Shown here piece by piece: positions 34,912 through 43,728 of a stretch of 64,000 nucleotides of DNA. Under the pieces are notes generated by a model that saw only the letters and a list, made by a program, of their open reading frames with translations, did not search any database and had not been told where the DNA came from. A program made the translations under genes and the position numbers. Each line of letters begins with the position of its first letter. Positions within the stretch are counted from its first letter, which is position 1. This DNA comes from Candidatus Pseudomonas phytovorans (lineage in GTDB: Bacteria; Pseudomonadota; Gammaproteobacteria; Pseudomonadales; Pseudomonadaceae): assembly GCA_029202525.1 (NCBI GenBank), contig CP119325.1:4562001-4626000 (forward strand). The letters run 5' to 3'.

Positions 34912-35874
34912 TCAATGTTGGGCCAGTGAGTCATGGGTGGGCACGTTAAAGCCACCGGCGAAGGTAGGCGCCACATCCAGGCGCTGATTCATCAGGCCAT
35001 GGGCGTGGTAGAAGTCGGCGGTTTCCTGTTGCTCGGCGACGGTCTTGGTGTCGATGGCCTGCCAGCGCAACTGCCGGCGCTCGAACTGCAGCCGCGCGGC
35101 GTCTTGCGGGAAGCCAATGATCGCAGCCAAGGTTTTCGAGTAGCTGTCCAGGTGCTGGTAGGCCCACACCTGGGCGCCCGCCAGACGGCCCAGGTAGTCT
35201 TGCAGCGCAGCATGCCGGGCCGGGTCATCCAGCGCATTTTCGGTTGCGGCCAGAAAGCTGTTGCCAGAAGAGAGCCCACGACCATTGACCAGTACCCTGC
35301 CTTGGCCACTCAGCTCGGCCAGGGCGGTGTACGGCTCCCAGGTCGACCAGGCATCCACCGAGCCATTGGCCAAGGCAATCTTGGCGTCGACCGGGCCAAG
35401 GAAACGGAACTCCACATCTTTTTCACTCAGGCCGACTTGGTCCAGCGCCTTCAGCGCCAGGTGATGACCGATTGAACCCCGCCCGGTTGCGATGCGTTTG
35501 CCTCTTAGCTCGGCGGCACTTTGCAGGGGTGCATCAGGGCGCACCAGCAGCGCGGTGCCAAACGGGTCGGATTTGTCCACGGCTATGGCTTTGACCGGAG
35601 CCCCTGAGGCCAGCACGAACAGCAGCGGCGCATCGCCAATGATGCCGGCATCAATCGCCCCGGCATTCAATGCCTCGGCCAGCGGCGCAGCGGCGGGGAA
35701 CTCGGCCCAGTGGATGTCGTAAGGCAGGTCGCGCAAAGCATCGGCCGCTTCAAGCTGGGCACGCATGTTGCCTTTCTGGTCACCGATGCGCAGGGTCAGG
35801 CGTTCGCTGGCGAAGGCCTGGGTAGCCAATAGTGTGGCAGCGGCGAACAGCAGCAGGCGAGATCGAATGGACAT
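34912..35874 (-). CDS. SsuA-like sulfonate-type binding protein (first of a pair)
   Basis: A 320-residue periplasmic binding protein with signal peptide SIRSRLLLFAAATLLATQAF (cleaved after AFA). Family landmarks: ERLTLRIGDQKGNMRAQLEA, HWAEFPAAAPLAEALNAGAI, GTALLVRPDAPLQSAAELRG, GKRIATGRGSIGHHLALKAL and GSVDAWSTWEPYTALAEL. It is the upstream partner in a two-gene unit with the very similar protein at 33935-34897. Sequences above the start are AT-rich (35890-35980), suitable for a sulfur-starvation promoter, which I cannot define exactly. The lack of ssuB, ssuC and ssuD beside it suggests that the two receptors share a transporter encoded elsewhere. Confidence 0.88.
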   Translation of the reverse strand: MSIRSRLLLFAAATLLATQAFASERLTLRIGDQKGNMRAQLEAADALRDLPYDIHWAEFPAAAPLAEALNAGAIDAGIIGDAPLLFVLASGAPVKAIAVDKSDPFGTALLVRPDAPLQSAAELRGKRIATGRGSIGHHLALKALDQVGLSEKDVEFRFLGPVDAKIALANGSVDAWSTWEPYTALAELSGQGRVLVNGRGLSSGNSFLAATENALDDPARHAALQDYLGRLAGAQVWAYQHLDSYSKTLAAIIGFPQDAARLQFERRQLRWQAIDTKTVAEQQETADFYHAHGLMNQRLDVAPTFAGGFNVPTHDSLAQH

Positions 35875-36000
35875 CCGCAGTTCCTTGCAGGTTGATGGAA
35901 CTGCGAATGTAGTGACTTCATTCAAATAAATGAAATTGATTTTAGAGCTAAGCTAATATGCAAATTAACAGAAACCTGTTTTATCCCCTGTGTCACAGGC

Positions 36001-39000
36001 TCAGCTCGGGTGTTGGTCATAGGCCTGCCGTGTCAGTTGGAGAAGCAATGCCCGCTCTGCAAGCAAGCGCTCTGCCTGCACTGTCTCGGCCGCTTCGCGA
36101 AACGCCTGGTCGCTCAGCACCTCGCGCAGCTCGAACATTAACTCGAGACGCTCATGAAATGGCGCATTCATGGCTTCGAACCGGTCGGCATACAGACCCT
36201 GCAGATACTGCTGCCAGAACTCCCGCTCAACCAGCGAGCGGCTAAGTGCATCGAGGTCCTCGGCGGCCAGCACTTCGCGCGTGGCCGAAGTCAGGTCGGC
36301 GCTGCCCACGCCACTGGCAGAGGCATAGTTCATGCTCGAAGGCTGCCCCGGCAAGTCGAGAGCGCCTGCCAGGCCAACCCGGTAGGCCAGGTGCACCTCC
36401 ACATCATCGACCGGCACGTCGGAGTCGCGTACGCGCTGCTGCTGAATGTGCCGGTTGGCGATACGGTCGACCTGGTCCAGGCGAAACAACTCACGCCCCA
36501 AACGCAACAGCGCGTGCATGGCATAGCGCCCTTCCAGCCCTGCAGTACGCTGTGCCATCAGGGTGCGTACCTCCAGGGCGCTGAGGATCAGCAGCATCTG
36601 GTCGGCGCAACTGCGCGGGCCCGCAGCCTGCTGAAACACGGCCTCGCGGACTTCACCATTGAGCTCGCAAGCCTCGATGATGCCCCATACCCGGCGACAC
36701 ATCTCCTGTGGCTGGCGCAAGAAATCTGCGGACCGCGATAAATCGGCAAAGAAACGGAACAGGTCCTGTGCCCCAGCTTCCGCAGCAAGGCGATCCCACT
36801 GCTTCAGGCGTCGGGCCTGGTCAGTGGGCGCCACCCCCTCAAGCCAGCGCAACCGCTCATCTTCCAGCGATTGGTCGTGAACACGAACAGGCAGCACATC
36901 GGCCGCCCTGCTCTGCATCAGTTCCCGCAGCCGGCTCACAGCCCGAGGCGAAAGAGGATTGTCATGCAGAAACACTCGCTCAGGGTCGCGGGCAAGTAAC
37001 TGCAACACAGCATCGGGCAGCTCGCTGATCGAGTTTTCACGCAGGTCGATCAGCGTCAGCGAGGGCGATTCGAGCAGCGCCAGGGGCAACTCCCGGAGCC
37101 CTGTCATGCGCAGGTTCAGGCTGCGCAAACGGAACAACATGCTCACATCCGGGCTTCGTCCCAGGAGGTTGTCATGAAGGTCCAGAGCCACCAGCCGGCG
37201 CAGCGCAGCGATAGACCGGCTGCCTTCGCTGGTCAGGCCGATGTGGTTATCGGCGAGGTTCAGCTCCACAAGTTCGACCAAATGCTCAATGCTGGCAGGC
37301 ACCGTCGTCAGCAAGTTGCCACGCAGATCCAGGCTGCGTACCTGGCCAAAGCGCCGCAAGAAGCCCGGCTCGATTTCCAGCAGGCTCATGTTACGCAGGC
37401 TCAAGCGCGTGACATGGCTGAAATCCACCGCCTCGGGCAGGTTTGGCAACGCCCCTACCCGCCAGCCATGGATGCACAGCTGCAAGTTCCCATGCGTATC
37501 GACACTCTGCCGCTGCCAGGCCCGGCGAATGGTTCGCGCCACCCAGACGCGGCGCAGCGCCTGGGCCGGGCTGGCAGAGGCGCGTCGCCAGTTGCTCAAG
37601 GTGTCTACGAGAATGCGCAACTGGTTATGGTGGTGGAAGTAGAAGTGCCACGGTGTCATGCCTTGGTGACCCGCCGAGGCGATGAATGCCTCGGCCTGGA
37701 CATCCGTGAACGTCGGAAACAAACGCCTGATTGCCTGGCGCAATGCCCCAGTGCTGCTTTCCCCGCGACCACTGAGCGGGTAGCCGAGTCGGCCATCCCC
37801 CAGTCGTACTGGCGGGCGCACCCTGCCGCCGTCGGGTGCCATGCCGAGCAAAGCAGGCAGGTCATCACGTTGCATGAATGCCTGCTGCGCCAGCGCCTGC
37901 GCCAATTGTTTCGCTGATTCCCCGGCCTTACCCAGCGCCTGAAGCTGCATCTCGCCAAGTTGCCGAAACATTGCCTGGATCAGGCTGTCATGGGTGCTCG
38001 TACCCTGTAGCGGCGCCCCCAGTCCATCCAGTGCCTGGTACCCCTGAGGCCTCTTGACGATGACACGTACGTCGGTGGCAGACGGGGCGCCCATCCGCAC
38101 CAGAGGCAGTGCACCTGACGAAGCTTCGTGCAGTTCGATCCGTAGCGTATCAGGCCAGCTGACCCACTGATCCAGCAGGCCGAACGCCAGGCGCTCGGTG
38201 TCAGCGTTAACGGCTTGCGCCTGGTAGAGCCCCGCACATGCCCGGTCCAGGCGGATGTCCCTGAGCATCCAGCGGGCTTGCTCGGCCAAGGCCAGCGGCA
38301 CCCGTTGCTGGTCGACCATTCGCTCGACCAGCAACTCGTCGGCCTGCTCCACGATGGCCTTGGCAGTACGGGCTGTCAGCCCTGGGAAGTCACGCTGCAA
38401 CAGCGCTTCGGCCGCTGACGGCGCCCACTGCCTTTCGACGAAATGTTGTTCGAAGGCAGCCCCTCGCAACCTCGGGTACTGCTGGTGCAACTGGCGGCGC
38501 TGCAGGGCATCGAGCAGGCGTGCCGGCGGTTGGCTCTCCTCCAGATGCAAACGTCGCAGGCGGTCATTGTCGTAACCGGTGATCTGCAGCACATCCTGCG
38601 CCGACGGGTCATCCACCTCGGCCACACCACTGCCCAGGCGCCGCAGCAACTCGCCCCCCTGCCATGTTTGCGGCGTGTCCAGTTCATGGCGCCAAGCACC
38701 ACCCCCCAGGTGCCACAACTTCGGCGCGTAGGCCCCCTCACGCTGAGGGTGCTGGATACGCAGTTCGCCCCCAAGCGGGTCGCCAATCACCTGGTAGACT
38801 GCCTGGTGGGTGCGCAGACGGGCCTTGCCGTCTGCCACGGCATATTGGCCGATAGCAATAGGGTCATTGCCCACGGCATACGCTTCCAGTCGCGGGTCGA
38901 ACAATTTGTAGGCGCCTTCGGTTCGCACAGGCACCAGCGCATCGACGAACGCAGCGCGTTGCATCAAGCGTTCATGGGCTACTCCCGTCCCGGCAGCCAC

Positions 39001-40335
39001 CACGGTCTGCGCAACGTTCACGGCCACGCTGAACGCGTGCTCCAGCGCGCCTTGCCGATCCCCCAGGTGCCAGTCTTCATAGCCCTCATAAACATCATCC
39101 ACCACCTGCAGCGCGGCAATGCCCAGAAGCGGCAGGCCCAGGCCCGCCACGTAGAAGCTGGCCAGCCCAAGCAGGTCGAGGCCCAGGCCTGCGTAGAAGT
39201 GCAGGCGCCGATCCCGCTCGGCGCTATCCTGAACCGCGGTAGGCACGGCCAGTACCTGGGCATCGTCAAACAGCGTTGCAAGCAGTACCTTGCGCAGGTG
39301 TTGGAACAACGGCTCGCTGATTACCTCGTAGCGCCCGTCAAGCTCAACGGGTACGTGCGTCCCCCCCTGCGCCCTGGCGTGGGCCAAAGCCGGTGCGTAG
39401 CCCTCACGGTCACGCTCGCTGACGAAGCGCTGGAAATACTCCGGGTAACCCGGCAACCGGAAGCGTTTGCCGAGACCCTGAAACAGCTTGTCCCATGATG
39501 TGTGCCAACTGACCGCACCGTAGGGGTCATCAGGCAACCAGCACACCACACCCTCCAGCGGCCCTTCGCCCAGCCCGTCACGGTGCAACTCGAATGCAAC
39601 GGCTCCCCGCACCCGCTTGCCAAAGACGCGCAGCGCCGCTGGACGCATCCGCGTTACCGCCCCTGGCGCAGGCGTGATCGCCGCCATGCATTGCACCAGT
39701 GCAGTCTCATCGATGTCGGCCTGCAGAGCTGCCATACGCAGGGCGGCTTCCAGCGCAAGACGCTGGCCTTGCTCAAGCAGGGTTGCAACACCCGCCCCTG
39801 CATCCCCCGGCGCAGTCAGCTGGGCTTGCAGATAAGCCTGGTACTGCCCGCCGATGTCGATTGCGCGGCAGCACTCGGCAAAGGCCCTGGCCGTCATGGG
39901 CAGCGCTTGGCCTTGGCCATCCAGCAGCATCGATTGGTCTTTCACCCCCAATGACCTGGACTCACTGTCACTGAAATTGTGCAGCGCTGCTGCCAGCAAG
40001 CTGTGCTGCAGCGTACGCTCGCGCACGCCACCTGGTGCTTCCGGGCGTGAGCTGGGGTAACGCTCGATGAGGTGCATTCGCAAGGTGGCCTTACGCACGT
40101 CCACTGATTGCGCAAGCGGCGCCAACAGCGCGTCGTGCAGCAAGGGGGCAGCAAATTCATCCATGGGCACCAGGCTGCTGAACAAGGCACTCACGCGTTG
40201 CTGTGCGGCCTGCTGTTCGCGCAAACAGTCATGCAGTTCTACCAGCCGGCTGGCCGGGGGCTGCGCCAGCCAGCCGGGCATCCGGCTGGCGATCAAGGTA
40301 TCGATGGAATCGTCGGAAGGTGCAGGGGTTGGCAT
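36001..40335 (-). CDS. Giant LRR protein with NEL-type E3 ubiquitin ligase domain (second copy)
   Basis: A 1444-residue paralogue of the protein at 28097-32134. It starts MPTPAPSDDSIDTLIASRMP and has the same order: a large N-terminal DUF6543/toxin-like region with a membrane-seeking segment (LDLLGLASFYVAGLGLPLLG) followed by GYEDWHLGDR; leucine-rich repeats at about 970-1130 (VRSLDLRGNLLTTVP, LTLIDLRENSISELP); and a NEL domain at about 1150-1444 with RRVWGIIEACELNGEVREAV and the catalytic SCADQMLLILSALEV (Cys1243, Asp1245). From the first LRR residue to the catalytic Cys the two proteins have the same spacing, 273 residues. It is predicted to transfer ubiquitin to a eukaryotic target after delivery. 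There is no signal peptide, and the 285-bp upstream gap separates it from the divergent autotransporter gene. Confidence 0.87.
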   Translation of the reverse strand: MPTPAPSDDSIDTLIASRMPGWLAQPPASRLVELHDCLREQQAAQQRVSALFSSLVPMDEFAAPLLHDALLAPLAQSVDVRKATLRMHLIERYPSSRPEAPGGVRERTLQHSLLAAALHNFSDSESRSLGVKDQSMLLDGQGQALPMTARAFAECCRAIDIGGQYQAYLQAQLTAPGDAGAGVATLLEQGQRLALEAALRMAALQADIDETALVQCMAAITPAPGAVTRMRPAALRVFGKRVRGAVAFELHRDGLGEGPLEGVVCWLPDDPYGAVSWHTSWDKLFQGLGKRFRLPGYPEYFQRFVSERDREGYAPALAHARAQGGTHVPVELDGRYEVISEPLFQHLRKVLLATLFDDAQVLAVPTAVQDSAERDRRLHFYAGLGLDLLGLASFYVAGLGLPLLGIAALQVVDDVYEGYEDWHLGDRQGALEHAFSVAVNVAQTVVAAGTGVAHERLMQRAAFVDALVPVRTEGAYKLFDPRLEAYAVGNDPIAIGQYAVADGKARLRTHQAVYQVIGDPLGGELRIQHPQREGAYAPKLWHLGGGAWRHELDTPQTWQGGELLRRLGSGVAEVDDPSAQDVLQITGYDNDRLRRLHLEESQPPARLLDALQRRQLHQQYPRLRGAAFEQHFVERQWAPSAAEALLQRDFPGLTARTAKAIVEQADELLVERMVDQQRVPLALAEQARWMLRDIRLDRACAGLYQAQAVNADTERLAFGLLDQWVSWPDTLRIELHEASSGALPLVRMGAPSATDVRVIVKRPQGYQALDGLGAPLQGTSTHDSLIQAMFRQLGEMQLQALGKAGESAKQLAQALAQQAFMQRDDLPALLGMAPDGGRVRPPVRLGDGRLGYPLSGRGESSTGALRQAIRRLFPTFTDVQAEAFIASAGHQGMTPWHFYFHHHNQLRILVDTLSNWRRASASPAQALRRVWVARTIRRAWQRQSVDTHGNLQLCIHGWRVGALPNLPEAVDFSHVTRLSLRNMSLLEIEPGFLRRFGQVRSLDLRGNLLTTVPASIEHLVELVELNLADNHIGLTSEGSRSIAALRRLVALDLHDNLLGRSPDVSMLFRLRSLNLRMTGLRELPLALLESPSLTLIDLRENSISELPDAVLQLLARDPERVFLHDNPLSPRAVSRLRELMQSRAADVLPVRVHDQSLEDERLRWLEGVAPTDQARRLKQWDRLAAEAGAQDLFRFFADLSRSADFLRQPQEMCRRVWGIIEACELNGEVREAVFQQAAGPRSCADQMLLILSALEVRTLMAQRTAGLEGRYAMHALLRLGRELFRLDQVDRIANRHIQQQRVRDSDVPVDDVEVHLAYRVGLAGALDLPGQPSSMNYASASGVGSADLTSATREVLAAEDLDALSRSLVEREFWQQYLQGLYADRFEAMNAPFHERLELMFELREVLSDQAFREAAETVQAERLLAERALLLQLTRQAYDQHPS

Positions 40336-40620
40336 GCTGGGCTCTCCTTGGTAGAAAACCCTGATCTCAACCTAACGGGGATGACTGCGGTGGTAGTTAT
40401 GCCTGCCAGAGCCGCTGCGGGAAAACCCGGAAAACGGCGAAAACACCCGCGCCACCGAAACCTGTAGATAGCCCACCCAGTACGCGAGCAGACGCCAGAC
40501 CAAAAACGCACCCCCAGGACAGATCCCGCACCCTTTTTCGCGACGCCACACTTTGTAACATTCGATTTCACCTTGCCAACGGAGAGTAGCCAGCCCAAAC
40601 CACTGACTGAGGCCTGATCC

Positions 40621-42534
40621 GTGCTGCAACGTGTGCTCTGCTCCCTGTCCCTGCTGACCCTCGCCATGTCCACGGCCCACGCCGCCGAGGCGCTCGATAC
40701 CCCACGCCTGGCCGGCATGGATAATTTCCGCGATATCGCTGGCACTACCAGTGCTTACACCACCACCCACGATGGCACAATGCGCGCCGGGGTGTTCTAC
40801 CGCGCCAACGCCCTCACCCCTACCGCTGCCGATCTGGCCATCCTCAACCGCCTGGGTATCAGCGATGTGTTCGACCTGCGCACCCCAAGCGAAATCGCCA
40901 GCACGCCAGACACCCTGCCCGACGGCGCGAGCTACACCAACATCGACATCATCGGGAGCACCACTTCCGGGTCAAACATCACAAACATTTCCTTCAGCAG
41001 CGCCGAACAGGCGCGGGCGATGATGCAGCAGACCAACCGCGCTTTCGTCAGCGACGCCGGCATGCGTGGTCAGTTTGCGGTGTTGTTCAACGAACTGGCC
41101 GCCGCCGACGGCGCCGCGTTGTTCCATTGCACCGCCGGCAAGGACCGCACCGGCTGGACGGCAGCGGTACTGCTGAGCATCGCCGGAGTGGACGAAGCCA
41201 CCATCATGAGCAACTACCTCGCCACCAACGACTACACCGCCGCGCGCGTGGCGGCCACCCTCGCGGCAATGCCGGCGAGCATGGCTGAAGTCTACGCACC
41301 GCTACTAGGGGTCGAAGCCAGCTACCTGCAGGCTGGCCTCGATGAAATCAGCGCGAACTACGGCAACATGGACAACTACCTCAAGCAGGGTCTGGGCCTG
41401 AGCCAGGAAACGATCTACGTGCTGCGCGGCAAGATGGTGCGCTATGGCTCCCTGCCCGGCGAGGCGGGCCTGCTGGGCAACGCTGCTGCCGGCGCGCAAC
41501 TGCTGCGCGAGCTGCAGGACACTTCGCTGTCGGGCAGCTACAGCGCCTACAACTACTATCTACAATCGGCCATCGATGCCGGCACCTTGGGCGGCGTGAC
41601 CTCAAGCGTAGGCGGCCAGGTGCACGCAGATGCCGCCAGCTACCTGCTGCGCCAAGGTGTCATGATCGAGCGTGCGGCTTCGCCGTTCACCGACGGCAGC
41701 GGTCTCAACGTTGGCCAGGCACGCCTATGGAGCACAGCGCTTGCCGGTTATCAGGGCAATGACGGCTCGGCCCACGCGGCCAGCAGCAACGAGCACAGCC
41801 AAGGGTTGCTGTTGGGCATCACCCAGCGCTTCACCGAGCAACTCAGCGGCCATGCCGGGTTTGGCTACAACCGTGGCAATGTAGGCGGCGCCGGCGGCGA
41901 AGCTGATACCGACCTGACCTTCCTCAGCCTGGGTGCACGCTTTGCCCCCGGCAGCCTGGAACGAGGGTTGTTCGTCGATGCCGACATCAGCGGCGGCTGG
42001 CTCGATTACTCCAGCAAGCGGGAACTGGGCGGCGGCCTGGGTACGGCCAAGGGCGACAGCCACGGCACCCTGGCCGGCGCCAGTCTGGCGTTGGGTTATC
42101 GCCTTCCCGCCAACGGTCTGGTGCTGGAGCCGAGCCTTGGTGTGCGAATCAGCCACGTCGACCTGAACGGATTCAGCGAGAAAGGCAGTGAACTGGCACT
42201 GCAAGTCGACGATCTGAAAGAAACCCGTCGCAGTGCCGTGGCCAGCCTCAAGGCGGCGTTCGCGCCTATTCCCGCCGGCAACTGGCAGTTGGTACCGGGG
42301 GTGGCAGTGGGTTACGAGCATGCATTGGGTGATCAGCAGGTGAACAGCCAAGGGCACCTGTTGGGGCTGGATGTGGAGCAACGTGCCGCGTTCGACAACC
42401 GCGACCAGTTCACCGGCGGGGTGAACCTGATGGCCAACCTGGGTGCGCTGAGTGTCGGTGCCGAAGTAGCAGCGATGGGCGGTGGCGACAGCCATGGGGT
42501 GAGTGGCAGCCTCAAGGCCAGCTACGCCTTCTGA
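40621..42534 (+). CDS. Autotransporter with a tyrosine-phosphatase-type passenger
   Basis: A 637-residue protein starting at GTG 40621 with GAGG eight bases upstream. The signal peptide is LQRVLCSLSLLTLAMSTAHA. The passenger (about residues 25-280) is a dual-specificity/tyrosine phosphatase of the lipid-phosphatase-like kind: NFRDIAGTTSAY, VFYRANALTPTAADLAIL, FDLRTPSEI and the P-loop FHCTAGKDRTGW with catalytic Cys170 and Arg176. The final part (about 370-637) is an autotransporter beta-barrel (GFGYNRGNVGGAGGEADTDL, SLGARFAPGS and the terminal SLKASYAF with a closing Phe). It should display or release a phosphatase at the cell surface. It is a single-gene unit ended by a hairpin. Confidence 0.88.
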   Translation: MLQRVLCSLSLLTLAMSTAHAAEALDTPRLAGMDNFRDIAGTTSAYTTTHDGTMRAGVFYRANALTPTAADLAILNRLGISDVFDLRTPSEIASTPDTLPDGASYTNIDIIGSTTSGSNITNISFSSAEQARAMMQQTNRAFVSDAGMRGQFAVLFNELAAADGAALFHCTAGKDRTGWTAAVLLSIAGVDEATIMSNYLATNDYTAARVAATLAAMPASMAEVYAPLLGVEASYLQAGLDEISANYGNMDNYLKQGLGLSQETIYVLRGKMVRYGSLPGEAGLLGNAAAGAQLLRELQDTSLSGSYSAYNYYLQSAIDAGTLGGVTSSVGGQVHADAASYLLRQGVMIERAASPFTDGSGLNVGQARLWSTALAGYQGNDGSAHAASSNEHSQGLLLGITQRFTEQLSGHAGFGYNRGNVGGAGGEADTDLTFLSLGARFAPGSLERGLFVDADISGGWLDYSSKRELGGGLGTAKGDSHGTLAGASLALGYRLPANGLVLEPSLGVRISHVDLNGFSEKGSELALQVDDLKETRRSAVASLKAAFAPIPAGNWQLVPGVAVGYEHALGDQQVNSQGHLLGLDVEQRAAFDNRDQFTGGVNLMANLGALSVGAEVAAMGGGDSHGVSGSLKASYAF

Positions 42535-42545
42535 TCTCTATCATT

Positions 42546-42564
42546 GGGGCTGCTTTGCAGCCCC
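42546..42564. terminator. Hairpin between the autotransporter and convergent araC-type gene
   Basis: GGGGCTGC, loop TTT and GCAGCCCC form a perfect 8-bp stem 11 bases after the autotransporter stop and 7 bases before the end of the reverse AraC-family gene. A run of U is weak on both sides (GATTGG and AATGATAG), so it is probably a shared, moderate terminator. Confidence 0.6.
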
Positions 42565-42571
42565 GATTGGC

Positions 42572-43555
42572 TTACCTGCCGCGCCGCACCTCAGCCGGGC
42601 TTACCCCGAACGCCTGCTGGAAGTACTGGGCAAAACGCCCCGCGTTGCTGAACCCGTGTCGCAAGGCCACTTCAGCCACCGACCCGCCATCCCCGTGCGC
42701 CAGCACCTGGCGCGCACGTTCCAGCCGCACCTGCCGCTGATACCCGACAATCGAGGTACCGGCAAAGCGGCGAAAGCCCTCCTGCAACGCCCGCAAGCTG
42801 ACATTCGCCACCCCCGCCAGCTCAGTGCCGCTGACCAAGCCGGCCGGGTGCTCGCGCAGGTAAGCCATCGCCAGTTTCACATGGCGCGGCGCCAGTGCCG
42901 GCGCGGGGCTGTGCAGTGCTTCAGTGTAGTTGTGCGGCCACGCCTCGAGCACCGCGTCCACCAGCATTTCCTGCAAGCGTGCCGGCATCAACAATCCGCT
43001 ATTGATCAACGGGTCGAACTGTGTGCCGGTGGCCAGTTCCAGCAATGCGCGTATGCCCTGAAACTCCGGCACCGCCAAATCCACCACTGGAGCAAAACGC
43101 ACCGGCTCCGCCAGCCCCCTGCCCAACAGCAGCGACAGCCGCTCGGCAAACAACTCGCGGCGGATCGACATGCCGTGCTGGGCATGGTTGTCGGCAAAGC
43201 GCACCGTGCGGATATCACGCTTGTCGACCGCCATCCCCACCCGCGCACCACCCATCGATTCGCCACGGTGGTCGAAGATGATCTTGCCGGCAGTTGGCAA
43301 CACGAAGGTGATCTCGTCCTGCGGCGTGGGCAATCTGATGCTGAAGTCGCCACCATACTGCATCCGCCGCACGCTCATGCCTTCAAAGCGCCCATACACG
43401 CCGCCAATACTGATGCCTTCGCCCAGGGGCGGCATATCGGCATACAGGCTGCCGAACATCTGACTGAACAGGGCGCCGAAATCCTCGCTGCGCATGTCCC
43501 TGGAGCGAAGAATGAAAGGCTTGCGGGTCATGCCGGAATGCACCGTGGCGCTCAT
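42572..43555 (-). CDS. AraC-family regulator (XylS-like ligand domain)
   Basis: A 327-residue regulator. The N-terminal 190 residues are an AraC-binding-like domain of the XylS/FeaR kind (MQYGGDFSIRLPTPQDEITF, VGMAVDKRDIRTVRFADNHA), and the C-terminal part holds two helix-turn-helix motifs: SGTELAGVANVSLRALQEGF and SVAEVALRHGFSNAGRFAQY, with the end FQQAFGVSPAEVRR. It is divergent from the M14 carboxypeptidase gene across 173 bp and converges on the autotransporter gene, so the carboxypeptidase is the more likely target. Ligand unknown. Confidence 0.86.
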   Translation of the reverse strand: MSATVHSGMTRKPFILRSRDMRSEDFGALFSQMFGSLYADMPPLGEGISIGGVYGRFEGMSVRRMQYGGDFSIRLPTPQDEITFVLPTAGKIIFDHRGESMGGARVGMAVDKRDIRTVRFADNHAQHGMSIRRELFAERLSLLLGRGLAEPVRFAPVVDLAVPEFQGIRALLELATGTQFDPLINSGLLMPARLQEMLVDAVLEAWPHNYTEALHSPAPALAPRHVKLAMAYLREHPAGLVSGTELAGVANVSLRALQEGFRRFAGTSIVGYQRQVRLERARQVLAHGDGGSVAEVALRHGFSNAGRFAQYFQQAFGVSPAEVRRGR

Positions 43556-43728
43556 CTATGCGAAGGGGGACCGGTATATTGCCGTGATCTTGTTACAACG
43601 GCGTTAATGTGTTCGCGAAGCAGTACGAAACCTGCGCAGCGAGCGCCTGATCTGGCGCGCGCTGCGCAGCAACCCGGCCAAGCCGTGTACAGTACCCCTA
43701 CAACAACGCCCGCAAAGGAGCCCGGCCC

